A stretch of 64,000 nucleotides of DNA from Rhodamnia argentea (Eukaryota > Streptophyta > Magnoliopsida > Myrtales > Myrtaceae). The notes beneath the pieces are model-generated. The model was not told the origin of the DNA. It searched no databases and saw only the letters and a list, made by a program, of their open reading frames with translations. Positions 32,111-48,463 of the stretch are shown piece by piece. Each line of letters opens with the position of its first letter. Position 1 is the stretch's first letter. The translations under genes and the position numbers were made by a program. Location: assembly GCF_020921035.1 (NCBI RefSeq), contig NC_063158.1:21190178-21254177 (forward strand), in the 5' to 3' direction.

Positions 32111-33873
32111 ATGAGGTCATCACCGGACAAAGAGATGAGCAAGAACTGCCATGCATGGGCAGCGAGAGATGATTCGGGGCTTCTCTCTCCTTACGAATTT
32201 GAGCGAAGGTGACGAGTTTAATTAGTGTAATATTTACATCAGATGCGTGTCGTACCTAATCGAATCTCTCTCCATCTTCGAATGACTGAACGTGTCCTTT
32301 GACAGAGGCGTGGAAAGCGACCATGTATCTGTGAGAATCACTCATTGCGGCATCTGCTACGCTGACGTGGTGTATACCCGCAACAAGATGAAGAAAACCG
32401 TGTATCCTTTGGTTCCCGGGTAAGTATTGGCCACGTCTAGTATCTATTCGATTCGGAGATGGTGTTGTCACGACAATATGTTCATTACCAAACGTGGTTC
32501 TTCACTGCATCAAACTTTCAGAATTCCCATCTTTCTTTTCCTTGGTTCTTATCTGTGTCCGTAGGCATGAGATCGTGGGGATTGTAACAGAAGTGGGTGG
32601 CAGCGTTGGCAAGTTCAAGATCGGAGACTATGTTGGTGTCGGAACCTATCTGGACTCATGCAGAGCTTGCGAGAATTGCGAGGATGCGCAAGAGATTTAT
32701 TGCTTAAAGGGAGTCACGATGACAATCAATGGCACTTATCAGGATGGTTCGATTACACAAGGGGGATATTCTAGTTTCATAGTCGTCCACGAGAGGTAAT
32801 TCACGTTATGTTACTCGATAGAAAAGCAGGTAAATTGCCAACAAAGTCCTAAAATTATTAGAGGTTTGATGATAACGTTTTAGAGTACACGGTGCTAATG
32901 CGCTATTTTCCTAAATTGTCCATTGTTTTTGTTTGATATCCTTCTGTTAGCATTCATTTCTTATGAAACGTATTTTAGGGTATGCTAGATACAGCACTCA
33001 TTGTTGAACTTACAGGTATTGCTACAAAATACCCGAGAAGTATCCCCCAGCTCTAGCAGCACCTTTGCTATGTGCCGGAATCACAGTCTACTCTCCAATG
33101 ATTCACCACAAGACGAACGAACCTGAAAAATCCATAGGAGTCATCGGACTTGGCGGGCTCGGTCATATGGCTGTGAAGTTTGCTAAGGCCTTTGGATTGA
33201 CTGTCACTGTTTTCAGCACCAGCATCTCCAAGAAAGATGATGCCTTGAGTCTGCTAAAAGCAGACAATTTTGTGATCTCATCTGACAAGGAACAAATGGC
33301 CGTGAGATTAACTACGATCGCGTCTTTAAGTTTTTCAAGCTGGCTATCATACCAGATACATTCCATTTTAGGATTTTCTTAAATGTCCTGTTCTCGGTAC
33401 AGGCTTTGTCAAAAACTCTGGACTTCATAATCGACACGGCATCTGGCGACCACCCATTTGATCTATACCTATCACTGCTTAAGATAGGAGGAGTGTTGGC
33501 TTTGGTTGGCTAGCCTGGTGAAGAGATAAAAGTCAATCCGCTCAGCCTTCTCGTGGGTAAGCATTCTCTCAATAAGTGGCAGTTCATCTCTTCCTTATCT
33601 TCCAATTCACTCCCTCTTTTGGCACATTAGAAACGATGACTTTTTTGGCATCTTGAAATGCATATCGACGGTTTAGGTATGAGGACCGTTTCCGGAAGTG
33701 CAGTTAGCGGTACAAAGCGAACCCAACAGATGCTTGAATTCTGCGCCGAGCACGAGATATATCCCGAGGTTGAAGTCGTTCCCATTCAATGTGCGAACGA
33801 AGCTCTTGATAGACTTTGAAAGGGCGACGTGAAGTACCGCTTTGTAATAGACATCGAGAACTCATTGGAGTGA
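32111..33873 (+). pseudogene. CAD copy 6, full length with two in-frame stop codons
   Basis: Exons 32111..32208, 32306..32419, 32565..32795, 33016..33301, 33403..33556, 33677..33873 have the normal lengths, GT-AG borders and phases. The zinc motifs ([29 protein letters not shown]), GLGGLGH and VFSTS are intact. TAG at 33511-33513 in exon 5 (after ALVG, where sisters have a residue before PG) would end the protein at 279 aa, and TGA at 33817-33819 lies in exon 6. The loss of the C-terminal part of the nucleotide-binding domain should be fatal. With no frameshifts it looks like a young pseudogene, unless one stop is a sequencing error. A TATA-like run lies at about 31974-31985 and AATAAA at 33997-34002. 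Confidence 0.85.
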
Positions 33874-34379
33874 TTTGATTCAGCTTACTAAATCACTTTA
33901 TGTTTAGTGGAAGCAATAATGCAGGAAATAAGAGTGTAATGACAGTAATAAGTAGGCAGTGGTCCTTTCATTATAAGTGTTTGCCTCCTCCTTTCTAATA
34001 AAAAGTCCAAAGTTACTTACATTTCAAGTGAATTTCCATTATGATTTCTCTAAAAAAGCCAAATCTTCATTTCCCCAGCAATTAGTCCAGAAGTATTTCC
34101 ATAGCGCTGAGAAGTTGCAGTTTCGGGATAGAGGAAGAAGATCCTTTTGGTAGTTAATCTAAATTTTAGCTTGCATACATGCGACAAAAAAGATGCTAAC
34201 TTTGGATTTGTGGAAGGTTGTCGCCCTCTCTGATTGTTGTGGCTTCAAGATTTGAGGAGTCCATTGATCACAGTAAAAGACATAATTATTATGACAACGC
34301 AAAAAAGGAAATGACACGGGAGAATGTACCGATGTGAAAGTTGAGCTTATCGATCATATTGAAAAGTCTCATAGTCTAA
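33874..34379. other. 3' flank of CAD copy 6, no further gene seen
   Basis: Includes AATAAA at 33997-34002 and then unique-looking sequence up to the LTR at 34380. Confidence 0.4.
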
Positions 34380-35271
34380 TATCACGGTCCGCCTAAATCC
34401 TTGATCGAGAATGGACCGTGACACGATCAACCGGCCATGCCATGATTCATTCAACAAATCAATGCCTGGTTGGGCATGTGGATCAACCAGCATTAATCCC
34501 ACTCGACCAAGCATCAGCCAAGACGGTCGAGCGAATGAATCAGCAAACACATCAGAATAGGAATCATTGCACAATGTAGTGGACGAACGGAATAGATCCA
34601 TGCACGATGGACGAATCATACAGCTTGACTGAGTGCATGGTGCATCCCTCAATTAGGATGAATCCGGGATTGATGCGGTGCTCGTTCACCCTGAACTAAC
34701 GTACGATGCAGGACTCATTCAGCATGACGCCACGGACGATGTTATGCATCAACCGGCGGCCAATCTGCATGATGCAGCGAACTACCCGATGAACGATTAA
34801 GCGAACGAGCAGACACATGAAGAGTCATCGAGACCCCTCATCTCCTAAAGGCTTCTAGAATATCCATGGGGCAGTTCACACAATGATTCAGCCATGGGGG
34901 AGCCTAAAAGACTCACTAAGGGAAGATCCATGCAAGACATAACCCAAGAACCCATGCAATACAAGACAAGGGGAATAGGACGAGCAGAAAAGGACGAAGC
35001 TGGGTAGTCCAAGGGGCCATTCAAATCTGCCCTTTTTTTGTATAAATAAGGGTGAACCCCCCACATTGTAAACACCTTGTACACAGCATTCACCAAGCAA
35101 TAGAGCATTCTCTCTTCCGAATCTCTCTCTCGGTTCCCTCTCTTTCTCTCCACCAATCGTGAGTTGTGAGCGTGTGTGAATGATCCTCGAGCCAAGGCTT
35201 GATTCGGGCGAACACCACCTAAAAATCCCCGAGTCGCTACACGGTCGTGGTTCAAACACTGCCCCATGACA
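34380..35271 (+). repeat. 5' LTR of the TR-GAG-like element
   Basis: Ends '...gttcaaacactgccccatgaca'. A TATA-like 'gtataaataag' lies at about 35040 and a CT-rich leader follows it. Confidence 0.75.
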
Positions 35272-35865
35272 AGCGGTATCGGAGCCGGTTGTGGAGGTGT
35301 GTGTGAGCTGTTGCACCAAGAAGAAGTTAGTGGTGCACACCAAGTGTTCAAGAGGATGTTGTCTAAAATAAGACTATTGTTGTCAATGTTGCTGCTGGTG
35401 ACAAGGTCGTCCATAACCAGGACGCGCTATGTGGCTATGACGCTTGGGACCCCTATCTAAAGAACAAAGACAAACATCGAGCTACCTCACGTGATGCTTT
35501 CTCACTATTCAAGGAAAAAATCACCCACATGAAGGCTATCATGGACGAGTTCTTCGACGCGAAGAAGGATTGGCTTGAGAAGCTTAAGGAAGAACTCCGC
35601 GACAAGTTCAACTCCGGCTTAAACATTGTCGCTAGGAGAGCCGTAGAGTGAACCGACGCCCTGGACGCGCTGACTGGCAACCTTCAAGTGGAACTCATGG
35701 TTGTTAAAGCCGATTACACGGCCTATAAGACAGCTACGGACAGTAAGCTTGAACAACTCAAGAAGGAATTCAAGGCTTGCAAAATAGCCGTGACACAAGG
35801 TGTCATCACTGTGATGTCGAGTCCAAACCTTGACATGCCCAAACCGCAACTATTCAAGGGAGAGC

Positions 35866-38211
35866 TTTGAAGGCTTGAATTTTCGTCCGTTTAATTAGCA
35901 GGTAAAATGAGTTTTGTAATGACAATTATGTGGCAAGTAAGAAACTATTTGAAGTTAAATGAAGTGTGATTTTAAGGCATAATGTTATGTCATAAGTTTT
36001 GGAGTATTTGACAATGACCTCAGATTATGAGTTTTGGATGGCATGAGCTTGAGCTTTGATCCGGTTGAACTGTCAAGGAAATTGAGCTCGATTGGAACAC
36101 GAAATGAACCCACGACCGAACCAATTAAACCCCCCACTATATATATATCCCTCCCCCTCTCTCTCTTCTCTCGTTCTCTCCCTCTCTCCCTCTCATGCGA
36201 GACCACCATTTCCCTCTCCCTCGTGAGTTTTACCCGAGCTTCCCCTTGCCCATATAGCGCCCCTCGCCGCTCAAGCTTGCCATTAATAGCAACGGCGGTG
36301 ACTCTCATGACCTTGGCTCATCGCCGACGATCCTAGCTTGTCCTTCAAGCCTTGACGCCGCTCATTTCCCTCTCTTGAGCTCTCGGTCGCACGACCCAAA
36401 GGAAAGAGTTGATTTCTATTTGGTCATGAATCAGCTTCGTCTTTACTTAGTTTCGATCCTAAGGCAAGTGAAACTTCTAACTCTTATGCTTACTTGTTGA
36501 TTTATCGCTTAATTGGCTGCAATATAGTATTTTGAAAATGGGTATTTGAAAACAAATATAATCTTGCATGGGTTAGGAAACGAGATTGATTTGGGGATTC
36601 ATTGCTTGAATTGTCGACTGTGAGTCTTGGGTACGTTGAATGCGTGGTATGATCGTGTGAATTTTGTTGAATTAGTTGAAATTGAGTTGTTTGACTTGTG
36701 TGGGTGTTCGGCCGTGCATGTGGGACGAGTGTGAAAAGTGTGTGTGGTGGTTGTGGGTCTTGTTCTTGGTCGAACGTGGAGTGTATGGTGTCAATTTATC
36801 GTTGGATTGTCATATTTCAGTGTCGAGTTGCATTGCATCTAAGAATCAAGGCATGAGTTGTAATCTGATATGAGAAAATGCATGATCGAACTAGTGTGGG
36901 ATGCTTGTTGTGTTCAATGAGTCTTGAATGGTGTGGGTAGCATTTGAATCTACATAATGTAATTTGAGGATCCCGTCGGCCTGTGTCCCAATGAGGATGT
37001 TTGATATCTGCTTGTGTCCGAATAATCACTCCCTGGGAGCATGAGTGGAAATCGGGAAGTCCATGGCTTGTGTCCCATTGGAATGGAGCCCCGGAGTAGG
37101 GGAAGATCGAGGTATGTATCTCTCATGATTCATATGGCCGGTGTTCCATGGACGAATAGCTAAGGTAATACTCGGAATCGAGGCCTGTGTCCCTTGGAAC
37201 AAAAATGAGGCATGTGTCCCACATGAACTCGAAAATGAAATGATAACTAAAGAATAAACTTGGAGTTGTTTGCGTTTCACATGCGTGTCAGGAATTGTCG
37301 CATGAGTGGTGCGATGTTGTCTCGAGTTTCATGCCTGCATGTTTTGGATATCGAGTCCCGCTTGATTGAGTAATTGAATCGCTTGCTAGTCGCTAAGTTT
37401 ATTGTTTCACTGTTGAGCTCTAGGCTCACTCGTGTGGTTAAACTATTTTTTAGATAATTAGGTATGACGACTCCTCCCGCCATCCCCTTCCTTCGTTATG
37501 ATGCACCTATTGACTTTGTACATAGTGGAAAGAGTATTACGACCCCGAGTTTCCTGCAAAACAGTTTCGAATTTTGGTTTCAGTACTGTGGATAGATGTG
37601 GGTTTGTCGGAAATGTTGATTTCGCTCCATTTCGTATCTCTATTCATATTGAACTCGTCTGGACACTTGTCTCATCCTCTGTCGTTCATGCCATCCGATG
37701 ACGACAATGACGACGACCGTGAGGTGGAGTAATGGGTGTATTCGGAGCTACAAGTAATTAGTTATATATGCGATAGACACTTTTTGACTTGGCCGCAGAT
37801 TAGTAAGGGCTAGGATGAGAGTCATGGTAGTGGAGGTAGTCAGTGTGGATGGTAGTCACCTTTTGATTTTATCCCAAAAGCTTGTGTGTAACTCTAATGT
37901 AAGCCTAATGACACACACACACACACATGTATTTAATTGGTAATTTGGTGTTTTGTTGAGTGTGAATGTGTAATTGTATGATTGGTGCGCGAGATAAATC
38001 CTTTTAAGACCGACCCTGAGTCTGTTCGTGCCTGTCCTCAATTCCTGTGATTTGCCCTTCTTAAGGCTTTCGCAGCATTTCTCGCATGAGCTCTTGATTT
38101 ATAAACTATAACAAATTAAGCGAGAATCCGTTAACAACGCGACGGCCTAGGATCTCACAGGATCCTCTCAAAGATAATACCAGAGCCATAGATTGAGATC
38201 GGACCCTCACA
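35866..38211 (+). mobile_element. Nested solo LTR in gag, about 2,346 bp
   Basis: Starts TTTGAAGGCTTGAATTTTCG and ends CGGACCCTCACA, consistent with decay of an LTR that began TGTGAGG and ended CCTCACA. Flanks are AGAGC and AAAGC, a 4-of-5 match, and the gag frame is continuous across the site. It carries a TATA-like run and CT-rich leader (36135-36195), a spliced-leader-like region, and repeated 'tgtgtccc' motifs (36960-37230). No coding domain. Confidence 0.65.
36980..37230. repeat. Degenerate tandem 'tgtgtccc' repeat inside the nested LTR
   Basis: The motif gcctgtgtccc or close variants recurs at about 36978, 37011, 37069, 37190 and 37211, with irregular spacing. Confidence 0.5.
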
Positions 38212-39806
38212 AAAGCGATCTACCAAAGAGGTGGAAAACTTCCTCTGGGTAGTCGAACAATACTTCGATGCCATGGGAATCATGGACAAAGGAGCCAAGG
38301 TGCAGATAGCTACCATGTACTTGTATGTGGTAACGTTGCTGTGGTGGGATGGATGATGCAACGACAAGCGGCGGTGCGAGACCTATCACTCACTGGCCCG
38401 ATAGTTTGCTGTTGCGTTCCGTGAGCAATTCTTCCCTGAATGCACCACGAATGAAGCCTGAAGCAAGCTGTGCCGACTCTCACAAAAGGGAGATGTCCAC
38501 AAGTACGTTTGGGAGTTCTCCGAGCTCATGCTCGTGATCCCGGACATGACCAACGCCGAGGCCTTGTTCACATTCGTGGACGGGCTCAAATCGTGGGCAA
38601 AGATGGAGTTGGAACGTCGTGAAATGCAAGAGCTATCCAAAGCTCTCACGATGGCTGAGTCCCTCATTGATCTTCATCAGTACGATGAGACCAAATCTAA
38701 GGGCAATGGTGGGGGAACTGATCCTCACCACGACAACGATCATGATGGCAACCGTGGTCTATGACCTGAGCGATGAACATGAGTAGAGGGGACGTCCACA
38801 CCGTCCTACCCAAAGGGCAATTGTCCCCAAGGCACGAAGCCGCCACCATCCTCGTGCTTCATTTGCTAAGGAGATCATTGGGTCAATGAGTGCCTACACA
38901 AAAACAAAATCAACACCTTGATCACCTCAAAAAAGGAAAAAGATGAGCTAACGGAGCAACAAGAGCCAAAACAACGAGAAATCCAACTCCAGACCATCAA
39001 GATAATTGACCCGGCGAACGCAGGGAAAACTCCAGCTTCGCCCAAGAAGCCATCCACGAGCACAGCGAGTCTAGCATTCGTGGAAATCAAGGTGCACGTC
39101 GGATCATGCAAAACGACACTAAACGTCTTGGTTGGCACCGATGCGTCAGATATCTTCATGCTGAGTGAAGCGGGAAAGTGGCTGGGGCTGCGGGTAGAGC
39201 CGAATGGGTAACTATTTAAACTAGCCAACTCGGTAGATAAGTTGATCGTTGGCGTAGCTTGGAAGGTGGATCTTGAAATCGGTGGATGGCGTGGCGAACT
39301 CCCATCAACGTCATTCCGCTGGACGATTATGACTCCATATTGGGGTTGAATTTTTTTTATGAAGCCAAGGTGATGGTCGACGTACAAGGTAAGGTAATTA
39401 TCATCGCTGACCCAAAGTGCCCAACGATGATGCCATTGATCTTTGGGTTGGCCAATACCAATAGCATCGCCACGATTCAAATCGCGGACAACAAGCCGAC
39501 AATGGACGAGCTTGAGGCCAAGCGAGCACAGCATCCTTCGGACAACCTGAGGATAGAATAGCAGCGTACGTCATCCTCATATGAGGTGTCGATCCATATC
39601 TTATTTCCCGAAATGGCCGACTGGTCAAGCAACACGGACGGGGCTGAGTAGAGACAACATTCTTTGTGGATTCCCCTAGGTTCGCTCGCCGGCAGAGAAG
39701 TGGAATAGGCGGTACTGAAGGAAGAATAATCGCCAACGCTCACCAAGTCAAGCGAATGATCTCGGGACAGGAGCGCCGAGGACGTCGCTCGATTTGGTGG
39801 GGAGAA

Positions 39807-40504
39807 TATCACTTTCCAACTAAATCCTCAATTGAGAATGGACCATGACACGATCAACCGGCCATACCATGATTCATTCATCTAACCAATGCATGGCAAG
39901 GCGTGTGGATCAACCAACATCGATCCCACTCGACCAAGCATCAGCTAAAACGGTCGAACAAGTGAATCAGCGGATACATCAGAACATGAATTGCTACACG
40001 ATGTAGTGAACAAACTAAATGGATCCATGCACGATGCACGGATCATACAGCCTGAACTAGCATGATGCATCGCTCGATTAGGATGAATCGAGGACTGATG
40101 TAGTGCTCATTCACCCTGAACCAACATACGATGCAGGACTCATTCAGCATGATGCCACGGACGATGTTGTGCATCAACCAGCGACCGATCTGCATGACGC
40201 ATCGAACGACCTGATGAAGACCGAGCAAGCGAGCAGGCAGATGAGGAGTCACCAAGATCCCTTGCCTCCCAAGGGCTCCTAGAACATCGATGGGATAGTT
40301 CACACAATGATTCAGCTATGGGGGATGCTAAAAGACTCACAAAGGGACAAACCATGCAAGACAAAGAACTCATGCAATGCAAGACAAGGGGAATATGACG
40401 AGCAGAAAATTACGAAATTGGGTATTCCAATGGGCTATTTGAAATTGCCCTCTTTTGTATAAACAGGGGTGAAACCCCCACATTGAAAACATTCATCAAG
40501 CGAT

Positions 40505-40557
<53 letters not shown>

Positions 40558-40666
40558 GTTGTAAGCACGTGTGAACGATCCTTGGGTCAAGGCTTGATTC
40601 GGGCAAGCATTACCCAAACATCTCCCGGTCGCCGCACGATCGTGGTTCAAACACTGTCTTGTGACA
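39807..40666 (+). repeat. 3' LTR of the TR-GAG-like element
   Basis: Homologous to 34380-35271. It carries an uninterrupted (CT)23 run at 40508-40553 where the 5' LTR has only short CT stretches. Confidence 0.75.
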
Positions 40667-40675
40667 CTAAAATAG

Positions 40676-41439
40676 TAGGGGTGAGCATGGGCCGGGTGGG
40701 CCGGGTCCGGACCTAGACCCCGAAACCGACCCCGTTATAATCGGTTCCTAGTTTTTAGAACCAAGAACCGACTCTGTTTGTCTTGGAACCTGTTTTGGAA
40801 CCGACCCTGTTTTTCGGTCCGGTTTCGTGGTCTACTCGAGAACCTGTTTTCCCTTTTTTTTTCATCAAAATAATATGAGCATTGATGAAATGAGCAAAAA
40901 AAATTATAATACACCAAAAGCAACAATCCAAAAAATAATAATAAATAATAGTATGATTCACCAAAAGCAACAAACCTTGATATAAAAAATAAAAGTTGCA
41001 ATCCATCAAAAGCAACAATGATCCTCCAGAATCTTGAATTAACATAGTGCAAATCTTTCTATCACACTTCAATTTTCGTTGTACCCATTAAAAAAGAAAT
41101 GAAATTGTAAGATCCAAATAACATGCTAAAAGATACCACATTTAACGCGCATGAACCAACACTAGAAAAACTCAAACACCACGAGCATAAAACCAAAATC
41201 ATAGTTATTTGGATACTACATTATGGTGTCTTTTTTTTTTTTTTAAGTAACTAAAAACCGGTTCTAAAACCGGTCCGGGTGGGTTTTCACCTAGAACCGG
41301 AAACCGGACCGGTTTCAACCGGTTCCCAAAAATTGGAACCGAAACCCGAACCGGTTTGAGCAAGAACCGATTCCCGACCCTGTTTTTCGGGTGGGCCGAT
41401 TCGGGTTCCGGGTAAACCCAGTCCGGTTGCTCACCCCTA
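40676..41439. mobile_element. hAT-type non-autonomous element, 764 bp
   Basis: Perfect terminal inverted repeat TAGGGGTGAGCA and an exact 8-bp duplication TAAAATAG (40668-40675 and 41440-41447), both typical of the hAT superfamily. Both sub-terminal regions carry many short 'accggttc' and 'gggtgggcc' motifs, so the ends can pair further. No transposase. It inserted one base after the end of the 3' LTR. Confidence 0.85.
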
Positions 41440-41447
41440 TAAAATAG

Positions 41448-45675
<4,228 letters not shown>

Positions 45676-46550
45676 TCAGATTCTCGGAATGTTCAAGAGT
45701 TTTGGATTACTGGATAGTCGCTGTTTTCTTGTCATTACATCTTGCCATATACAGCGTGAAATATTTTTTCTGCTCAAAGCCGGCTGATCCGGTCTAGATT
45801 GCAGGTACGAATTCGTATCATTTATGTCAGTGATTTGTTGTGATGGGTACAGAGCTTAATTTAGGAACTGCTTGTTAATTTTACGTCTGTTGGTTCATTA
45901 CAATGGCAGTCTTCTTTATTTATTGGACGCTATGTATTAGGTGCTTGATAATAGCACGCACACATTGTATTTATTGGAATTATATCGTATGCATTGAGTT
46001 TCTTTTCTCTTTCATTCTTTGCTAATTGCTCTAAAAAGTACAGATTAAATTCTCTAATATATTCGATTCGCAAGGTGGTAAGTCAATATTTTGCATGGTT
46101 AGAACAATTTCAAAAAATTCCCAACAATATAGATATATTCAATCCTGTCTTTATATATGAATATTGTTAGAGTAATTAAATATCAAAACAACACCTTCAT
46201 CTAATAGTTCAAATTTTTAGACAAGTTAGTAGGTCTACATAAAATCTTACATAGATATCAGAGTAGAAGGTCCTAAGTTCAAACATTTCTAGACAGATTA
46301 CGCCTTCATATAATAGCTTAAGTTTTTAAAACAATTGATATTGGTCTTCACAAAATCTTAAAAGTAAGTTTTTTTTTTTTTGGGCGAATCTCTTAAGTTA
46401 AATACAATTCTTTACTTGCAATTAACATTTTTTTCTTATGGAGTGTTAATAAGAAAAACACAGAATGTAATATCAGCCATGTATGGAGGGCAAATTTGGA
46501 CACAAAACTTGGACGCCTTGACCCCGTTTTTATGGTGGAGGTCAAATTCC
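45676..46550. other. 3' end of the Rab gene and intergenic DNA
   Basis: The first few hundred bases are probably 3' UTR. From about 46080 AT-rich repeat-like sequence begins, with a near-repeat of 'cttcatctaatagttcaa' and 'cttcatataatagcttaa'. Confidence 0.4.
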
Positions 46551-46553
46551 CGA

Positions 46554-46661
46554 CGAGCTTCAAATACTCATTCTAGTGCAATTTTTTTTTTTAATACTCA
46601 TTCTAGTGCAAAAAATGAGCTTCAAAGCTATGTCGAGCTTCAAATACTCATTCTAGTGCAA
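46554..46661. repeat. Short direct repeats around 'caaatactcattctagtgca'
   Basis: The 'aatactcattctagtgca' unit occurs three times (about 46562, 46593 and 46642), twice preceded by 'gagcttc'. A partial inverted copy ('tatttgaagct') follows near 46770. The next 700 bp include a relative of the fold-back element at 13447-13977 (about 46918-47110). Confidence 0.6.
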
Positions 46662-47451
46662 AAAATTTCACTCGGATCACTTACATGCCAGTTTTTTGAA
46701 AAATCTATCACATAAGGGCCAACTCCAATCTACTTGGCCGGAAACTCGACATAGCTTTTTTTTATTAGTATTTGAAGCTGATGTGGCTCACCGGAGGTTC
46801 CTTCAACAGTAAAAAAATTTAAAAATTGATAAAACATAATAAAATAAAAAGTACAAACTTATTTAGATTAAAAAAATAAAAAGCTACAAATTCCAAAAAA
46901 ATGATCTGTGTACTAGAGATCCTAAAATTTGTTACAAAAGTGTAATGAGTTTTAAAACTTACAAAAAGTATATTCAAGTCCTAAAACTTATCAAATTGGT
47001 GCAATCGAATTGTTCATTTTAACTCCATCAATATGGACTAGTGGAAAATACTGACGTTTCTTAATATTTTTTCTCTCATACGTGGGAATGATGTGGCTAA
47101 AACAGCATCATTTTTTGTTCAAATCCGATTTTTAATACAAATTTTATTTAGAATAGATTTAAAATAAGCTAAACAAAAAACAAAAAAATGAAGAACACAT
47201 CCCTCGCTGCTTGGTTCTTCAATCCTCGCCCCCTTCTTTTGACGGTTTTCTTTTTGTTAAATTTTTAAGCTTATTTTCAATTTATTTTTAAATAAAATTT
47301 GTATTGTAAAATCAGTTTATTTTTAGCTTATTTTTAAATCTATTTTTAATTTATTTTGATTTTTTAAAAAGTTCATAAGTCCTCGTGGACTTATTTTTTA
47401 AAATGCCACTTTATATTAAAAAATTATTTATTTATATCACGTGTTAATTTT

Positions 47452-48454
47452 GGCCGGAATATCTCGTCGGAGGCACTATAATTTTTTCTTCGATTTGGCA
47501 CTTAAATAATCCGACTAAAACTTTTGGCATGAAAGTGAACGCCATACGCAACTTTTGATACTCGAGATCTACCTCTCCCCTTCCAACGAAATCTCAAGAA
47601 ATGGATGGTATCCGAGGCCTATATCATATCCCCATATTGCTTCAAAATCCAAGGCCTTGCTACTACCCCCAACAATTTCCTACACCTCCTTCCGTTGTAC
47701 GACCATTTTGGCCATGAACACGCTTATTGCCTCTTCTGCCCACGAGCCCTACGTGCCTCAGGAGCCTACATCCGTGGCGGAGGCTGGGTGTATCACCAGG
47801 GATCAATATTCTACCCAGGTAAACAAGGTGGACATGCTCCTAGTCGCGTGACATCGGAGCCCACAGGGTAAGGTTTCGACGGGCATTGCCCAGGGAGGTA
47901 ATTCAAGCTTTATGGACCAGGTGGATGACTAAGATGTGGATAGGTGGTTTCGACAGATGGAACTCGAGTTGGGGATGTGATCCAGAGGCTTGGTGATCCC
48001 AGGTCATTAACATCAACCTTCTATCACTGTGAGATTTTTTGGGATCATTGCTAACCATTATGAAAGATTCGAACTTAGAACCCGCTACTCTGATACCATG
48101 TGAGATTTTGTGAGACCATTATCAATTGTTTTAAAAGTTTAAGCGGTTAGATGTAGACATGTTCAATATTTAATTATTCTATTAACCACCACAACCCGAA
48201 GTTTTACGGACGAAATAAGAGCTGCTCCTCTTCCAAAAAGGGTTCATGTAGCATAACCAACACTAGTATCACGGTTTATGAGACCCTTTAGAACATGTTG
48301 GGGCATTTTTTTCCAGACTGCTATGATGTTGCACACAACACCGAGCGCAATCTTGTGTCCACCGTTCCCCAGCGACTTTGATCGAGGCGGCCAATATATG
48401 ATTTAGCAGTCTGAAACCGGGGTCTTCCATGAACTAGTTGATGCATTTATCCCG
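47452..48454. other. Intergenic DNA, nothing firm
   Basis: Overlapping frames at 47555-47871 are open but have no known motif. AT-rich repeat-like sequence follows. Confidence 0.35.
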
Positions 48455-48463
48455 CACTTCTCC

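Larger units (their letters stand above)
35450..39800 (+). pseudogene. gag-protease remnant of the TR-GAG-like element
   Basis: In order: a coiled N-terminal part (35690-35865, ending KPQLFKGE); a break caused by a nested LTR; the gag core (38217-38760) with RSTKEVENFLW, VEQYFDAMG and a conserved KYVWEFSELML...NAEALFTFVDGL block; a worn CCHC knuckle near 38855; then a protease-like region (39060-39470) with LVGTDASD at the expected DTGA-like site, GKWLGLRVE, and VIPLDDYDSILGLNFF. Multiple stops and frameshifts. When the nested LTR is left out, the codons on each side run straight on. Confidence 0.7.
34380..40666 (+). mobile_element. LTR retrotransposon with gag and protease only (TR-GAG-like)
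   Basis: The two LTRs are 34380-35271 (892 bp) and 39807-40666 (860 bp), similar along their length ('gacacgatcaaccggcca', 'actcgaccaagcatcagc'). After the 5' LTR comes an initiator-tRNA-Met-type primer site in the form AGCGGTATCGGAGCC (normal TGGTATCAGAGC), and before the 3' LTR a purine-rich GGTGGGGAGAA. The inside has a Gypsy-type gag and a retropepsin-like domain but no reverse transcriptase, RNase H or integrase, so the element is non-autonomous. The reading frame has many stops. Flanks show 'tctaa' on the left and 'ctaaa' on the right, so the target duplication is only approximate. Confidence 0.75.

Noticed and set aside
34845-35414. 189-aa minus-strand frame
   Set aside because: Covers the 5' LTR end and leader of the retrotransposon on the opposite strand; no motif and not conserved in the 3' LTR.
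38875-39534. 219-aa minus-strand frame
   Set aside because: Shadow of the gag-protease frame read on the plus strand, where real motifs are found.
47555-47871. Two overlapping plus-strand frames of 88-98 aa
   Set aside because: No recognisable domain, no splice context and repeat-like surroundings. A worn gag piece is possible but could not be supported.
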